From Mytilus trossulus (lineage: Eukaryota; Mollusca; Bivalvia; Mytilida; Mytilidae), in contig NC_086379.1 in assembly GCF_036588685.1 (NCBI RefSeq), forward strand, positions 72,261,727 to 72,325,726: a stretch of 64,000 nt of DNA, read 5' to 3'. The stretch's first letter is position 1; every line of letters begins with the position of its first letter. Both the position numbers and the translations under genes were made by a program. The notes under the pieces were generated by a model. The model was not told the DNA's origin. It did no database searches and saw nothing but the letters and a program-made list of their open reading frames with translations. Shown piece after piece: positions 10,215 to 21,819 of this stretch.

Positions 10215-11056
10215 GTACCCTTCTGTAGCCATTTTTGTACGAACTTTTTAAACTTCAATTGTATCAAAACTACAGATATAATGAATAATAGAGATAGGTC
10301 ATTGTGTACATATTCCAAGGGGAAACTTGATGCAAAGCATTTTTTTTTACTGTTCCATTGCATTTAATAGAAAAAGAGGACTTTGTGGCAAATAAATCAA
10401 GATTTTTATAGAAAATCCCCAGCCTTTATCCTTGTACTCGGGGGCTAGGATGAAATTTGAAAAAAATAGGCAGGACAGGAGTTTTGAGTAAAAAAAAGGC
10501 AGGATGAGCATCTTGGCAAAAAAAAAAGGCAGGATGACAATTTGGGTAAAAAAAGTCAGGATAAACTAGTAAAAAAAAGGCAGGACCGAATAGAGTAAAA
10601 AATAAAAAGGCAGGACAGAGATTACAACTAAAAAAAAAAGCAGGACAAAATTGTTCATCCTAGCCCCCCACAATAAAAATCAAATGGTAGCTCCCTTAGG
10701 ATGCGCTCGACTTTAGTGACTCAGCACGAGGTGTTTTGGAATTTACAGGTTGCTTAGAACTTTTTGTAAAAAAAACACTAGCACATCATAGAAAATCAAG
10801 TGAGTAATTTATGTTTCAAATTTTATAACAACAATCTTTGTATTAAAGGCTGTTGATTTTCTATAAAAATCTTGATTTATTTGCCACAAAGTCTTCTTTT
10901 TCTATCAAATGCAATGAAACAGTAAAAAATAATGCTTTGCATCAAGTTTCCCCTTGGAATAAATGGCCTATCTATATTATTCATTATATCTGTAGTTTGA
11001 TACAATTGAGGCCAGAGGTTTGAAAAATTCGTACAAAAATGGCTACAGAAGGGTAC
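10215..11056. mobile_element. Element with ~200-bp terminal inverted repeats and an internal minisatellite
   Basis: 10215-10417 and 10855-11056 are inverted copies of each other with some divergence. The outer ends are GTACCCTTCTGTAGCCATTT and its complement, and the inner ends are GATTTTCTATAAAAATC and its complement. Between them lies a purine-rich minisatellite of (A)7-10 GGCAGGA(T/C) units, about 10470-10650. It is itself flanked by a small inverted pair, GGGGCTAGGATGAA and TTCATCCTAGCCCC. No transposase frame is present, so it is non-autonomous. Confidence 0.72.
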
Positions 11057-11365
11057 AGAATTTTCCTCAGAAAAAAGTATATGCACATAATTAAGTTGTA
11101 TAATGAAAATTATATATATCCATTTGGTTATAAAAACATATGCATATTTTTTTTAATATGAGGTTTCTTATGACCTTAAACAGGAGTAGCAATAAAGAAT
11201 TCTAATATTGGCTTTCATCAGTCAGAGATTTTTTTTCAAAATATCTGTTTAATGATCAATTTTATAGCACAAAAATGAACAGTTTCTATCTACCTGTAAC
11301 AAAGAAATACAGGTATTTGTAAATTGACACATTTGAAAACTCCTGATTATTATATTTATTTACAG

Positions 11366-11538
11366 GGAGTCGTCGGATGCTTGATGTTATGGATGTCAAT
11401 ACACATAAAGAAATTGAGATGTCCATGAGAGACTGGGTCCAGTATAATGAGAATACGGAAGGGTCAAGGTTACTGAATGTCATCAGTTTAGAATTAAGTC
11501 ACACCAAGTTAGAGAACTATGTGGAATCACCAGCTCTG
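11366..11538 (+). CDS. Single exon of a KDM2/KDM7-type JmjC histone demethylase
   Basis: A TTTACAG acceptor precedes 11366 and a GTAAGC donor starts at 11539. The exon supplies two bases of a split codon and then 57 codons with no stop, ending at a codon boundary. The peptide includes [20 protein letters not shown], then [19 protein letters not shown]. This matches the conserved segment just N-terminal to and entering the JmjC domain of lysine demethylases KDM2 and KDM7 (PHF8/PHF2). The GSRRM..DVMDVNT..EM wording leans to KDM2. The catalytic His/Asp residues would lie in later exons, which I could not find in the window. It may be part of a very long-intron gene or an orphan exon. Confidence 0.72.
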
Positions 11539-11879
11539 GTAAGCTAAAAGTCAGTTACTGTAAATTCAGTTTTAATTTTTTACAAGTTTGAGAAAAATCC
11601 TGTTTAATTCATATAAAGCATTTAAAAATGCGAGTTTAAATTATTGCGTTGACAACTCTGTCGCATTTTTCGCAGTAACAAATACCTCGCATCAATATCT
11701 GAATTTACAGTACATTAAAGTCTATATAAAAGTCATGAGTTGGTAGCCATTTTTGTCTCGACTGTGACTGTGAGACGGCAGTGACATCGTCAACTTTTTG
11801 CATAACGCTTTATGTGTTGTTTTTTTTCTTCTGATGGGAATTTCCAACTTTTTATGAGTAATACATACTTGCTATATGG

Positions 11880-12660
11880 CTTCCTTGCAACATCTACACA
11901 TCTATCAGACATGGTTCACCTTACCTTAATTTATCATCATTTCATAGAAAGTTATGAATGTTAAAGTTTGGTGGTCAAGTCTGTATCCCAGATACTATGA
12001 ACAATAGGTTTAATACATTTTGCATAAAGAAGGATTGTAATATGTAAAATGTCAGACACGCATGGTTCATCTGACCTTAACCTTTATTTTATGTTTTTTT
12101 TTAAACAAATCTAGTTTTTGAAGTTTGGTCTTTTTCTGGTGCACTATAAGCAATCGAATGATTGTAAGGTGTACATGTTTGGCAGGTTTTCACGACCTTG
12201 ACCTCATTTTTATGGTTCAGTGGTCAATGTTACTTTTTTCATGTTATCCCAGTTTATCAGATTCATTAAGAAATTGCTCATCTTTATTTGGTGTATGTAA
12301 TTATTATAAGTTCTACTTGTGCATCAGGCAAGGTTCATCTGACCTTGACCTCATTTTCATGCATCATTGGTCCATTTTCAGTTTTCATAGCTTTGTCTGT
12401 TAATCAGATACTATAAGCAGTAAGTCGACCATATCTTGTGTATACAAGAATTGTAAGGTGTATTATGTCTGTCTGGCAGGGTTCATATGACCTTGACCTC
12501 GTTTTCATGGTTCATTGGTAAAATATTATTTTTCTTCAGTTTATCAGGTACATTAAGCAACGGGTCAACTATATTTATTGGATGACATATTTGTAAGGTG
12601 AACATGTCTGTACGGCAGGATACATTTGACCTTTACTCCCTCATTATTATTTAATGATAA
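11880..12660 (+). repeat. Repeat family B, tandem array (~145-bp units)
   Basis: About five diverged units carry CATGGTTCATCTGACCTTAAC or TTCATATGACCTTGACCTC plus TTTTCATGGTTCATTGGT. Starts are near 11909, 12061, 12190, 12330, 12478 and 12617. The same family is present at 17390-17770 (inverted), 17940-18340, 3960-4010 and 48800-48960 (inverted). Confidence 0.75.
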
Positions 12661-13413
12661 TTTAAGAACAAGCAGGCAACTTTGACGAATAGTTGTCTGA
12701 TTGGCAATCATACCTCATCTCTTTATTTTATAGATGTTATAAAACATTTCAGTGTGTTCAAACTTGCCTTGAATGTCTAGGACCAAAAGTACAAAAACAC
12801 ATCAGGGTTTATAATTCTGTTGATGAAATTAAATTTTTTGCTCCTGATAAACTCACAGGATCAATTTTAGCATGGATTGTCGTCTGATAAATGTCATGCT
12901 GATGAGGTTTACAGTTTTCTCTGCATTCAAACTGTTATTGTTTGAACCTGTCTTGGTTTTCTTACTTCAACAGGAGACTACACGTGTTAGATACTATTGG
13001 TCTTGACAACTGATTTGACCTGGTGACGTGTTATATGGAAATTGAACCCTCTTTAATTTTCCATATACCTGGGGTCAACAGAAAACTGTAGAAAACAGAA
13101 GGGCCGGAATGGTTTAATTTTTAATCGAAGCCATTGCCCTATATTAGTTAAAAATAAATAGTTGAATTCTTTGATTTACTGATTTTACAACATGCCGACT
13201 AACAAATTGGACCTCATTATTTTAGTAGTATAGATTTTCAAGATAATTGTGAGATATTAACACCGGATATGTTCTTAAATAACTGATGGCAATCTCAACT
13301 AAGTATACTAATTCTGTATTACATTAAATAAATATAAATAAAAAATTGTTAGTAATAGTACATGTACAGTGTATCATAGTCATGAGATATCATTTGACTC
13401 CTTAGTGTATATT

Positions 13414-15078
13414 TCATCTGGAAGATAGATTGAATTTTGCCAAGTATGTGCCACTACCATCACAAATAAAACCTGAAGACTCGTTTTGTTTCAAACAAAT
13501 ACATCTAGGATACTTCAATCCATCACTAAGCAGTACTTTACTATCCTTTCCATCTTTTGATATACCTATTATTCTTTGAGATTTTGAGTCTGCTACAATA
13601 ATGTTACCATAAGTATCTATACAAAGTCCATATGGTCCTGATAAATCCTGTGCATATTGCCAGATCTGTTTACCTGATTGATCAACACAGTATACTGCAT
13701 TACCATGATAGTCACTATAGATTACTCTGTCATTACAGTAAACAAGGTTCTGCTGTAATGATAAACTCTTAACTTGTATTGACTTCAGTGTATTTCCTTC
13801 TAAGTCTATAATACGGATTTCCTTTGTATTCAAACCTACAACTAGAGAATTATCTGATGATGATAATCCATAGCATTCTTTATCTAATGTGATAACTTTG
13901 GTTACTGTTTCATTCTCTATATTGAAGATCTTAATGGCTTTCTCATAAGGATAAGTTATGGCAATAGTCTGATTGATCTGTGTAACATTAAAAGCTCTAC
14001 CAGGTATAGGTAATCTTTTCAGTAGTTTGCCATCAGGAGTAAGTAGGTTAACTTTGTCATCCAATTCCACTATTATAAGTCTTCCATCCATCAGACAAAT
14101 CATGACACTAATGCTCCTCTGCATGTAGATCTTTCTCCTTTCCTCAATATTCATGGTCATGTTGTTTATGTTTAATAGTTCTTGTGATTCTACTTGTGCT
14201 TCCCTACTAACACATGTTTTATTCTTTAAATCCATATTTGTTTTCACAACGGTCAATTCTCCTAAGGATCCTAACTTTTTTATTATCTTTTCTACTCCAT
14301 TGTTTTGCTCCATTTTGATGGTAAATTCTTTTGCCCTGTCGTCTTTTTCCAGATCATCTATGTATCCTTGACATTGATGTACTTGTTGTTCTATCTGATG
14401 TAAACCTAGAAATGATTGGAGTTTTGAAGTGTGTGGCATAACTGTACCTAACTGGTCTTGCATTTTCTTTAAATTTTTCTGTTTTCCTTCAATGTCAGTG
14501 ATTAAATTTGTGGCTTTTGATTTTTCCTCATTCAAGATGGTATCTGCTTCTTGGTAGATCTTCTTTTCTAGGTGGGTTAAATTTTTATCTATTTCCTTAC
14601 GAATTTTCACAATGAATTCTTTAATGCTTTTATATTCTTGTTCTCCTCTTTTAATGTTTTGTGATTTGTTATTTACAATTTTACCTAAGAGTTGTAAGAC
14701 AGAGTTGATATCTTTCTCTACGGATTCTTTAGATTTTTCAATCTTGGTTTTCTCCACAATACTGGCTAAACTTTTTATTCCGGTACACTTTGAATGACTA
14801 ATGGATATACATTCATCACAGCAAGGCATCAAATGGCTGGGACAATACAAGTTAAGCTGTTGACCATGTTTGTCACATTCTGTTCTAATAGCTTGGATAG
14901 ATGGTTTGTAATTTTTGATACCAATAGTCTTATGATCACTTGTTCCTTTAGATCTTTTATGATGACCAGAACATGTTGAACACAACCCGTCATCACAGTT
15001 GTAACACCAGATATCAGCTTTAGTGGTAACTTTTCCTTCTATACAAGGTCCACATGGAATAGGTTTACTGGATGCCAT
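13414..15078 (-). CDS. B-box / coiled-coil / propeller protein (RING-less TRIM-like)
   Basis: Uninterrupted 554-codon frame. The start chosen is MASSKPIP at 15078: a TTTCCAG acceptor lies just upstream on the minus strand, and the paralogue at 20835 begins with the same residues. Residues 9-50 form an atypical first B-box (C9, C12, C25, C28, C33, C36, H39/H40, H49). Residues 68-98 form a B-box 2 with C68, H71, C79, H82, C87, C90, H95. About 110-290 is a Lys/Glu-rich coiled coil. From about 340 to the end lie propeller-like blades, including DTYGNIIVADS near 488. No RING finger is present, so ubiquitin ligase activity is not predicted from this protein alone. Bivalves carry many such TRIM2/3/56/71-like genes, often discussed in immunity; a specific role is unknown. 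Confidence 0.85.
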   Translation of the reverse strand: MASSKPIPCGPCIEGKVTTKADIWCYNCDDGLCSTCSGHHKRSKGTSDHKTIGIKNYKPSIQAIRTECDKHGQQLNLYCPSHLMPCCDECISISHSKCTGIKSLASIVEKTKIEKSKESVEKDINSVLQLLGKIVNNKSQNIKRGEQEYKSIKEFIVKIRKEIDKNLTHLEKKIYQEADTILNEEKSKATNLITDIEGKQKNLKKMQDQLGTVMPHTSKLQSFLGLHQIEQQVHQCQGYIDDLEKDDRAKEFTIKMEQNNGVEKIIKKLGSLGELTVVKTNMDLKNKTCVSREAQVESQELLNINNMTMNIEERRKIYMQRSISVMICLMDGRLIIVELDDKVNLLTPDGKLLKRLPIPGRAFNVTQINQTIAITYPYEKAIKIFNIENETVTKVITLDKECYGLSSSDNSLVVGLNTKEIRIIDLEGNTLKSIQVKSLSLQQNLVYCNDRVIYSDYHGNAVYCVDQSGKQIWQYAQDLSGPYGLCIDTYGNIIVADSKSQRIIGISKDGKDSKVLLSDGLKYPRCICLKQNESSGFICDGSGTYLAKFNLSSR

Positions 15079-16240
15079 GACCTGGAAATATCCAAGATAA
15101 AAGTTATATTTGCATTTTTTGTCAAGGTCCAAATAGTTAATGGTGAATGGATGGTGATACTTGGCCCGAAATGAAAAAAGTAAAAACATCAAAGGAGAAA
15201 ATTAGCACACTGAATTATGGACATAACAATGAACGAAAGCAAAAAGTACCCGAACTCCAGTCACTTAATTACAGGCTCCTGACTAGGGACAGGGACTTGT
15301 TGAATGATTCAATGTTTGTCGTTTGTTGCTGTATATTTTATTTGTTTATCTTGCATTTAATTCACCCTGTTGTATAGGCCACAAGCTGTGCTTCTTATTG
15401 ATTACATAAAAGAGGGGTCATAAAACAAAATTAATTTGAATATTAAATAATAATTCCCAATCACACAGGTAAAAATGATCGATGACATTGTTGATTATAG
15501 AAGAGCTAGTTCGGTAAGGGCCATATTTGGCCTTGATTATAAAGTTGAATGTTACAAGACAAAAAATGTTTTAAGTTGACTTAGAGACATGTGAGAAAGT
15601 TAAATAGAACTATTTTTGTCAAAGTTTAATTCTAACACGTTGATTTTAACATGCCAAAAAAGTTAAGATAAGAGATCTTGGTGAAAATCTGATGGATTTT
15701 AACCAAATTAAGGACCAGGAAACATAGAGCACAGGCGTCAACAAACTAAATATTCAAATAAGACATGTAAAATGTCTTCACAAACATTATTTTAAAAGAT
15801 CTTTGTTGTCGATGTATGAGCTCTATGTTTCCTGTCCAATAATCTATGGAAATTTGCCTATTTCCATTGATTTTGTCGTGGAAATATAATATATGAGTAC
15901 AACTTGTAGTTGTTAATGTCTGTGTCATTTTGGTCTTTTGTTGATAGTTGTCTCATTGGCAATCATACTACATCTTCTTTTTTATATTGTGACGTCATAA
16001 TAAAAGGAACCTAAATTTTCAACAAAATGGTTTATTTCCTATCTAATCACTGTATTAGTTATAATTTATTGTGATATTGCTCAATAAATCCTAACTAGAA
16101 ATTTACGATAAAAAGGGGGCCATTTTAGGACCGTACCGAACTTACTCCTTTGAACAATAAGACATATTTTTTACAATGTATGGACATAGGTTACATACAC
16201 ATTATATTTTTATATATATTTTATATACTGCATTTTATAC
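15079..16240. other. Upstream flank of the B-box gene
   Basis: No further gene seen. It contains a mussel-type repeat fragment (AGGCTCCTGACTAGGGACAG, about 15280), a TTGTCTCATTGGCAATCATA string (about 15950) also found in other mussel repeats, and sequence duplicated at 25277-25910. A 5' non-coding exon of the B-box gene is expected here or further right but could not be placed. Confidence 0.4.
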
Positions 16241-16249
16241 CTAGTCATT

Positions 16250-17389
16250 AAATAAAATAACTAATAATTTAACCAAATACCTGTTGCTGTTGTTATGACA
16301 AAAGTTTCATGTCTAATACCTGATTCACCTAATTATTAAATATTTAAATGGCAGAGAAAGTAACTGACCCAAAAAATAAAAGTTCAAAATAGCTGTTTGT
16401 CATAAAGACATTTACAGGATTTAAATGTTCTTATAGAGAAAAAGGTGTATGTTACCTGGGACTATTACACTGTTAGTATAATAGTCCCAGATGTTAATAA
16501 TGTTTCTAAATACAGAAATCTTCTTTTGGACAAATCTAGATGTATTTTGTTTCTGGTATTATTCCTAGGCAGATCCAGGGGGCCCTGGGGGGAATCACCC
16601 CCCCCCCCCTTTTTAGAGAAAGTTCTGGATCCGCCACTGTTATTTGTATGACAACATATTTGCTATTTTGTATTATAGTGTGATTTTGCTATGGTTATAA
16701 ACTTGTCTATATGTAGAATAGATGTTTTCTATACAACAATAACAATTGTTTCATTTTAGGAATCATCCTGTCAATAAATATTCAAATGAGCCTCACCAGT
16801 AAAACTAAATAATTTTTGCCCTGCCTGCCACAAAAGTCGTTGTAATTGTTTTTTTGCGAGACACAGGGATTTATATGTCAGCATTAACTATTAGTAAAAT
16901 GTATAAAGCTAAATATTTCAAAATGTAGAAGACCTAGATTCTTCATACATTTCATTTGTCATACATAGTATGCAAATTATGTATTTTGTAAAGATTCTGT
17001 CTTTCATTTGTCCATTGTCATTGACTTCATATTCAAGATTCAGTGACTGCTTGAAATATCAGTTATCAGGGTTAAAGCTTCATGAGTAGGTTCATTTAAA
17101 CATTAGGTAAACTATATGATTATGTGGTGTATGGATTGATTTTATGTTGAAAAAACATTTAAAAAAATAATTTATGGTAATTGAAAAGGGTCTTGCTTCT
17201 TCAGTCATTTTTAAAAGAGGGAAGGGTGTGTTCCGACTATATGCCCCCATTTAAATGCATTGCTGGTAAAACTAGAGTGAACACACTGAAATGTCTCGCC
17301 TTCTTTACTAACCATTGATCTTATGTTGATAGTCCTAAATATAAAGCTTTATTACAACTGTCACATAAACTTAACTTACACCAAGAAAA
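16250..17389. other. Intergenic sequence, no gene seen
   Basis: AT-rich, with a GC-rich patch at 16560-16640 that reads GGGGGCCCTGGGGGG, then a C-run, then GTTCTGGATCCGCCACTG. This is a dispersed-repeat fragment whose translated Pro-rich peptide is not a gene. An imperfect ACTATTACAC..TATAATAGTC inverted repeat lies at 16458-16488. Confidence 0.4.
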
Positions 17390-17770
17390 ACAGACCATAA
17401 CACAAAAACTTAACTAGAACCACTGAACCATGAAAATGAGGTCAAGGTCAGACATAAGGTTGCTTTTAGTACCTGCGATATGGACTTGCCCACCAAAACT
17501 TAACCTTGTTCACTGATCCATGAAATGAGGTCATGTCAAGTGAAAACTGCCTGACGGGCATGAGGACCTTGCAAGGTATGCACATACCAAATATAGTTAT
17601 CCTATTACTTATTATAAGAGAAAATTTAACATTACAAAAAAAACTTCACTTTTTTTTCAAGTAGTCACTGAACCATGAAAATGAGGTCAAGGACATTGGA
17701 CATGTGACTGACGGAAACTTCGTAACATGAGGCATCCACATACAAAGTATGAAGCATCCATGTCTTCCCC
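17390..17770 (-). repeat. Repeat family B, inverted copies
   Basis: Two to three units contain CCATGAAAATGAGGTCAAGG (about 17428 and 17675) and CATGAAATGAGGTCATGTCA (about 17520). This is the complement of the family B consensus seen at 11880-12660. Confidence 0.7.
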
Positions 17771-17799
17771 CTTCTAAAATATAAAGCTTTTAAGAGGTG

Positions 17800-17940
17800 A
17801 GCTTATACCGCCGCTGCCGCAGCCGTAGCCGCCGCAGGATCACTATCCCTATGTTGAGCTTTCTGCGACAAAAGTCGCAGGCTGGCCAAAAAAAGGTGGT
17901 GGTTAACCCCCCAGGAACCAATCTCCCCACTGGATCCAAC
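17800..17940. repeat. GC-rich trinucleotide-like patch
   Basis: A CCGCCGCTGCCGCAGCCG-type run lies at 17808-17840, followed by a segment with CAAAAGTCGCAGGCTGGCC. It breaks the AT-rich background and separates inverted from direct family B units. Overlapping small frames give low-complexity peptides and are not called. Confidence 0.5.
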
Positions 17941-18340
17941 ACTGATCTGGTAAGATGACACCATACCTTGTGTATACAACAAAATTTTATAAAGTGTAAA
18001 CCTCTGTCTTGCATGTTTCATGTGACCTTGACCTATTTTTCAGTGTACGGTTCTTTTAACATTGTTATTTTTTTCATTTTTTCAGTGTATCTGGTAGATT
18101 AGACAATTGGTCGAACTATATTTGGTATATGGAACTATTAAGAGTTATACATGTCTGTCTGGCAGAGAACTTATGAACTTGATCTCATTATCAATGCTCA
18201 ATTGGTTTTTTTTTCATGGTTTTGTTACTTTGCCAGGTACATTTAGCAATATGTCAACTACATTGGCTGAAAGGAATGTTTGTAAGGTATGTCTGTATGG
18301 CAGGGTAAATTTGACCTTATCCTCCTCATTATTACTTGAT
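17940..18340 (+). repeat. Repeat family B, direct copies
   Basis: Units with CATGTGACCTTGACCTATTT (about 18017), then more diverged ones near 18160 and 18290, parallel the array at 11.9-12.6 kb and precede duplication copy 2 in the same order. Confidence 0.65.
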
Positions 18341-19029
18341 TATGATTCAAGAAAAAGTAGGCAATTTGATTTATAATTGTATCATTGGAAATCATACCAC
18401 ATCTCCTAATTTTAATATAACATTTCAAGGTGTGCAAACTTGTTCAAACCTTGAGGACCAGTACTACTAGGGTGTTTTAGCCTAAATTTTTATGTATTTA
18501 TATTGTCATCATATTCAGTCATAAATGCAATTATAAGGTGCACAGTTATTTACATTTCAGACTATTTGTGTTTGAATTCATCTTGGTTTTCCTACATCAA
18601 CTCGAAACATCATGTGACATATTCCATGTATACGATTTGGTATTGGTGACTTATAGAAAATTGAACTTTTTAAAATTTGAACCCTGGTCAATATTCTAAC
18701 CAGGGGTCAAATGTAGAAAACAATAGGACCGGAGTGGTGTTATTTTTAATCAACGACACTGTCCTACATTATTCTTATTTTACATTGAATCCTTTGATTC
18801 TTTGATTCTCTGTTTTAACATCATACCAGCTATTAAATTGGACCTGAATATTTTAGAAGTGTAGATGTTAAAAATTATAAACATGATGGAGTGATCTAAC
18901 ACAGGATATGTTCCAAAATAACTGATGACAGACTCAACTAACTTTACTGACAATGTATGATATTTAATAAGTAGACATAACAAGTTGTTAGTTGTAGTAC
19001 ATGTACAGTGTATCATAGTCAAATGATAT

Positions 19030-19300
19030 CATTGGACTCCTAAGTGTTTATTCTATTCAGAAGATAAATTGAATTTGGTCAAAGTGTTAGTATTGTAATC
19101 ACAAATAAAACCCGAGGACTCATTTTTTGAAATAAATATCAATAAAAAGTTATTAGTTTTAATACATGTATCAAAGACATGGTAAAATCATTGGACACCC
19201 CAGTGTAAAGTTTATCTAGAAGATAGATTGAATTTTGTCAAGTTTTTGCCAGCTTTGTCACAAATAAAACCTGAAGACTCATTTTGTTTCAAACAAATAC
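19030..19300 (-). repeat. Local duplication of the B-box gene 3' end
   Basis: About 19050-19130 and 19210-19300 both match the 3' end of the intact gene (13420-13500), including AGATTGAATTTTG(T/G)TCAA and ACAAATAAAACC(T/C)GA. Only one such segment exists in copy 1, so this is a local duplication within copy 2. Confidence 0.65.
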
Positions 19301-20835
19301 ATTTAGGATTGTCCAGTCCATCGCTACACAGTACTATACTCTTCTTTCCATCTTTTGATATAACTATTATTCCATTAGAGCCCACATCTGCTACAAAAAT
19401 ATTACCATAAGTATCTGCACAAAGTCCTCTTGGATCTGATAAATCCTGTGTGTATTGCCAGATCTGTTTACCTGATTGATCAACACAGTATACTGCATTA
19501 CCATGATAGTCACTATAAATTACTCTTTCATTACAGTAAACAATGTTCTATAGGAATGATGCACACTCAACTTGCATTGACTTCAGTGTATTTCCTTCTA
19601 AGTCCATAATACGGATTTCATTATCTCCCAAACCTGCAACAAGAGAATTATCTGATGATGATAATCCACAGCAAAATTTATCAAAAAAATAATTTTGATT
19701 ACTGTTTCAATCACCTTATTGAAGATCTTAATTGCTCTCTCTGCAGGAATCGTTATGGCTAAAGTGTCCTGATTGGTCTGTGTAACACAGATAGCTCCAT
19801 ACGGTACATGTTACTGTTTCAGTAGTTTGCCATCAGGAGTAATCCATCCATCAGACAAATCATGTCACTCACCTGCTGCGTGTTAATCTTTGTCTTTTTC
19901 TCAATGTTCATGGTCATGTTGTTTATGCTTGATTGTTCTAGTAATTCTACTTGTGCTTCCCTTCTCACACCTGTCTCTCTCATCAAATCCATATCTGTTT
20001 TAACAACAGTTAATTCTCCTAAGGATCCTAACTTTTTTATTATCTTTTCTACGTCATTGTTTTTCTCCATTTTGATGGTAAATTCTGTTGCCCTTTCGTC
20101 ATTTTCCAGATCATCTATGTATCGTTGACATTGATGTACTTGTTGTTCAATCTGATGTACGCCTAAAATGATTGGAGTTTTAAAGTGTGTGGTATGACTG
20201 TATGTAACTGGTCTTTTATTTTCTTTAAGTTTTTCTGTTTTCCTTCCAATTTCAGCTATTAAATCTCTTGCTTTTGATTTTTCTTGATTCAAGATGGTAT
20301 CTGCCTCTCCACATATCTTTTTCTCTAGGTGGGTTAAGTGTTTATCTATTTCATTGCGAAGTTTCACAATGAATTCTTTAATGCTTTGATATTCTTGTTC
20401 TCCTCTTTTAATGTTTTGTGATTTGTTATTTACAATTTTTTCTAAGAGATGTAAGATGGAATCGAAATCTTTTTCTACTGATTCTTTCTTTTTTTCAATC
20501 TTGGTTTTCTATAATGCTATAGGTAAACTTTTTATTCCCATACACTTTGAATGACTATTGAAAATACATTCATCACAGCAAGGCATCAAATGACTCGGGC
20601 AATACAAGTTGAACTGTTGACCATGTTTGTCACATTGTGTTTCAATAATTTGGACAGATGGTTTATAACTTTTGATACCATTAGTCTTATGATCACGTTT
20701 TCCTTTGGATCTTTTGTGATGACCAGAACATGTTGAACACAATCCTTCATCATAGTTGTAACACCAGATGTCAGCTTTAGTCTTTACTTTTCCTTCTATA
20801 CAAGGTCCACATGGAATAGGTTTACTGGATGCCAT
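19214..20835 (-). pseudogene. Broken paralogue of the B-box / propeller gene
   Basis: It starts with MASSKPIP and keeps the full first B-box and B-box 2 (108 codons, 20835-20509), with one cysteine of the first box replaced by Tyr (WCYNYDEG instead of WCYNCDDG). A stop follows where the intact gene continues into its coiled coil. A second open piece (20367-19819, 182 codons) holds most of the coiled coil with an internal frameshift near 20165. The propeller part (19800-19214) is further shifted and stopped. The 3' end is also present as a second small copy at about 19030-19130. It could still make a two-B-box peptide, but no intact family product. Confidence 0.85.
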
Positions 20836-21819
20836 GATCTGAAAATTCCAAGATAAAAGTTATATTTTGCCTAAAATATATATTTATGTACAAAACAATG
20901 AAGGAAAAATATAATTTACAACAAACTAAAACCACTGCTTGACTACAGGCTCCTGACTTGGGACAGGGATGTGTTGAATTCTTCAATGGTTTTCGTTAGT
21001 TGTTGTATATTGTATTTGAGTATCATGCATCTCACCCTGTTGTATCGGCCACTTGCTGTGCTTCTTGTTGATTACATAGTTTATATTGCACTAGTTGGGA
21101 TTTAACAGTAAATCTTGACAAAACCAAAGTTATGATTTTTAACAAATCAGGTAAAAAACTTACAAAAGACAAGTTTGTTTTTAGTGATAATATTTTGGAA
21201 CACTGTACAGAATATAAATATTTTGGTATACTGTTTAAACCATCTGGTAGTTTTACAGAGGCAGTGAGACTTCTTTGTAAAAAAGCCTCAAAAGCTATAT
21301 TTTGTATTAGAAAACTGTTATTTTCTGAAGATATCAATGTATTACCTCACATAAAGCTTTTTGATGCTTGTGTTAAACCTATACTTCTTTATTGATAAAA
21401 GATATTACAAATCTAGAGTCAAAATATTGGTCATTGGCTACCATCAAAGTCCAAATTAAATTTGCCAAAACTTTAATTGGAGTAAATAAATCAGCTGTCA
21501 ATTTAGCAGTTCTAGCTGAACTTGGTATGTATCCAGTTTTTATTGAAGCTTTAAAACTGTCAATTGGCTTCTGGTTGCATGTCTTAAAATCTGATAACAA
21601 TTGTTTACTAAAAGATGTATATTGTTCCAACCTGCAATTAACAAATGGATTTGCTAAAAAGATTGAACAGTTACTTGCTACATAAATTTTTCACATGTTT
21701 GGAAAAATCATGATACTATTTCAAAAAAGCGTTTATTATATGCAATTCATACCAAACCTAATGATAGATATCTTAATTATTGGAAAGAAAATATATTTTG
21801 TGATAATAAACCAGATGAA

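Larger units (their letters stand above)
12680..16240. repeat. Segmental duplication, copy 1 (carries the intact B-box gene)
   Basis: The block aligns in order with about 18380-25910. Shared markers include the TCATTGGCAATCATAC-like string near 12700, the downstream flank at 12900-13400, the whole B-box gene, AGGCTCCTGACTAGGGACAG (about 15280), TTGATTACATA (about 15400) and GTTAAGATAAGAGATCTTGG (about 15660). The end is the shared TTACTCCTTTGAA region near 16145. The upstream family B arrays (11.9 and 17.9 kb) probably belong to the same duplication. Copy 1 is the less interrupted version. Confidence 0.82.

Noticed and set aside
16445-16651. 68-codon frame ending in a Pro-rich stretch with KVLDPPLLF
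   Set aside because: The C-terminal part is translation of a dispersed GC-rich repeat ending GGATCCGCCACTG; no conserved start.
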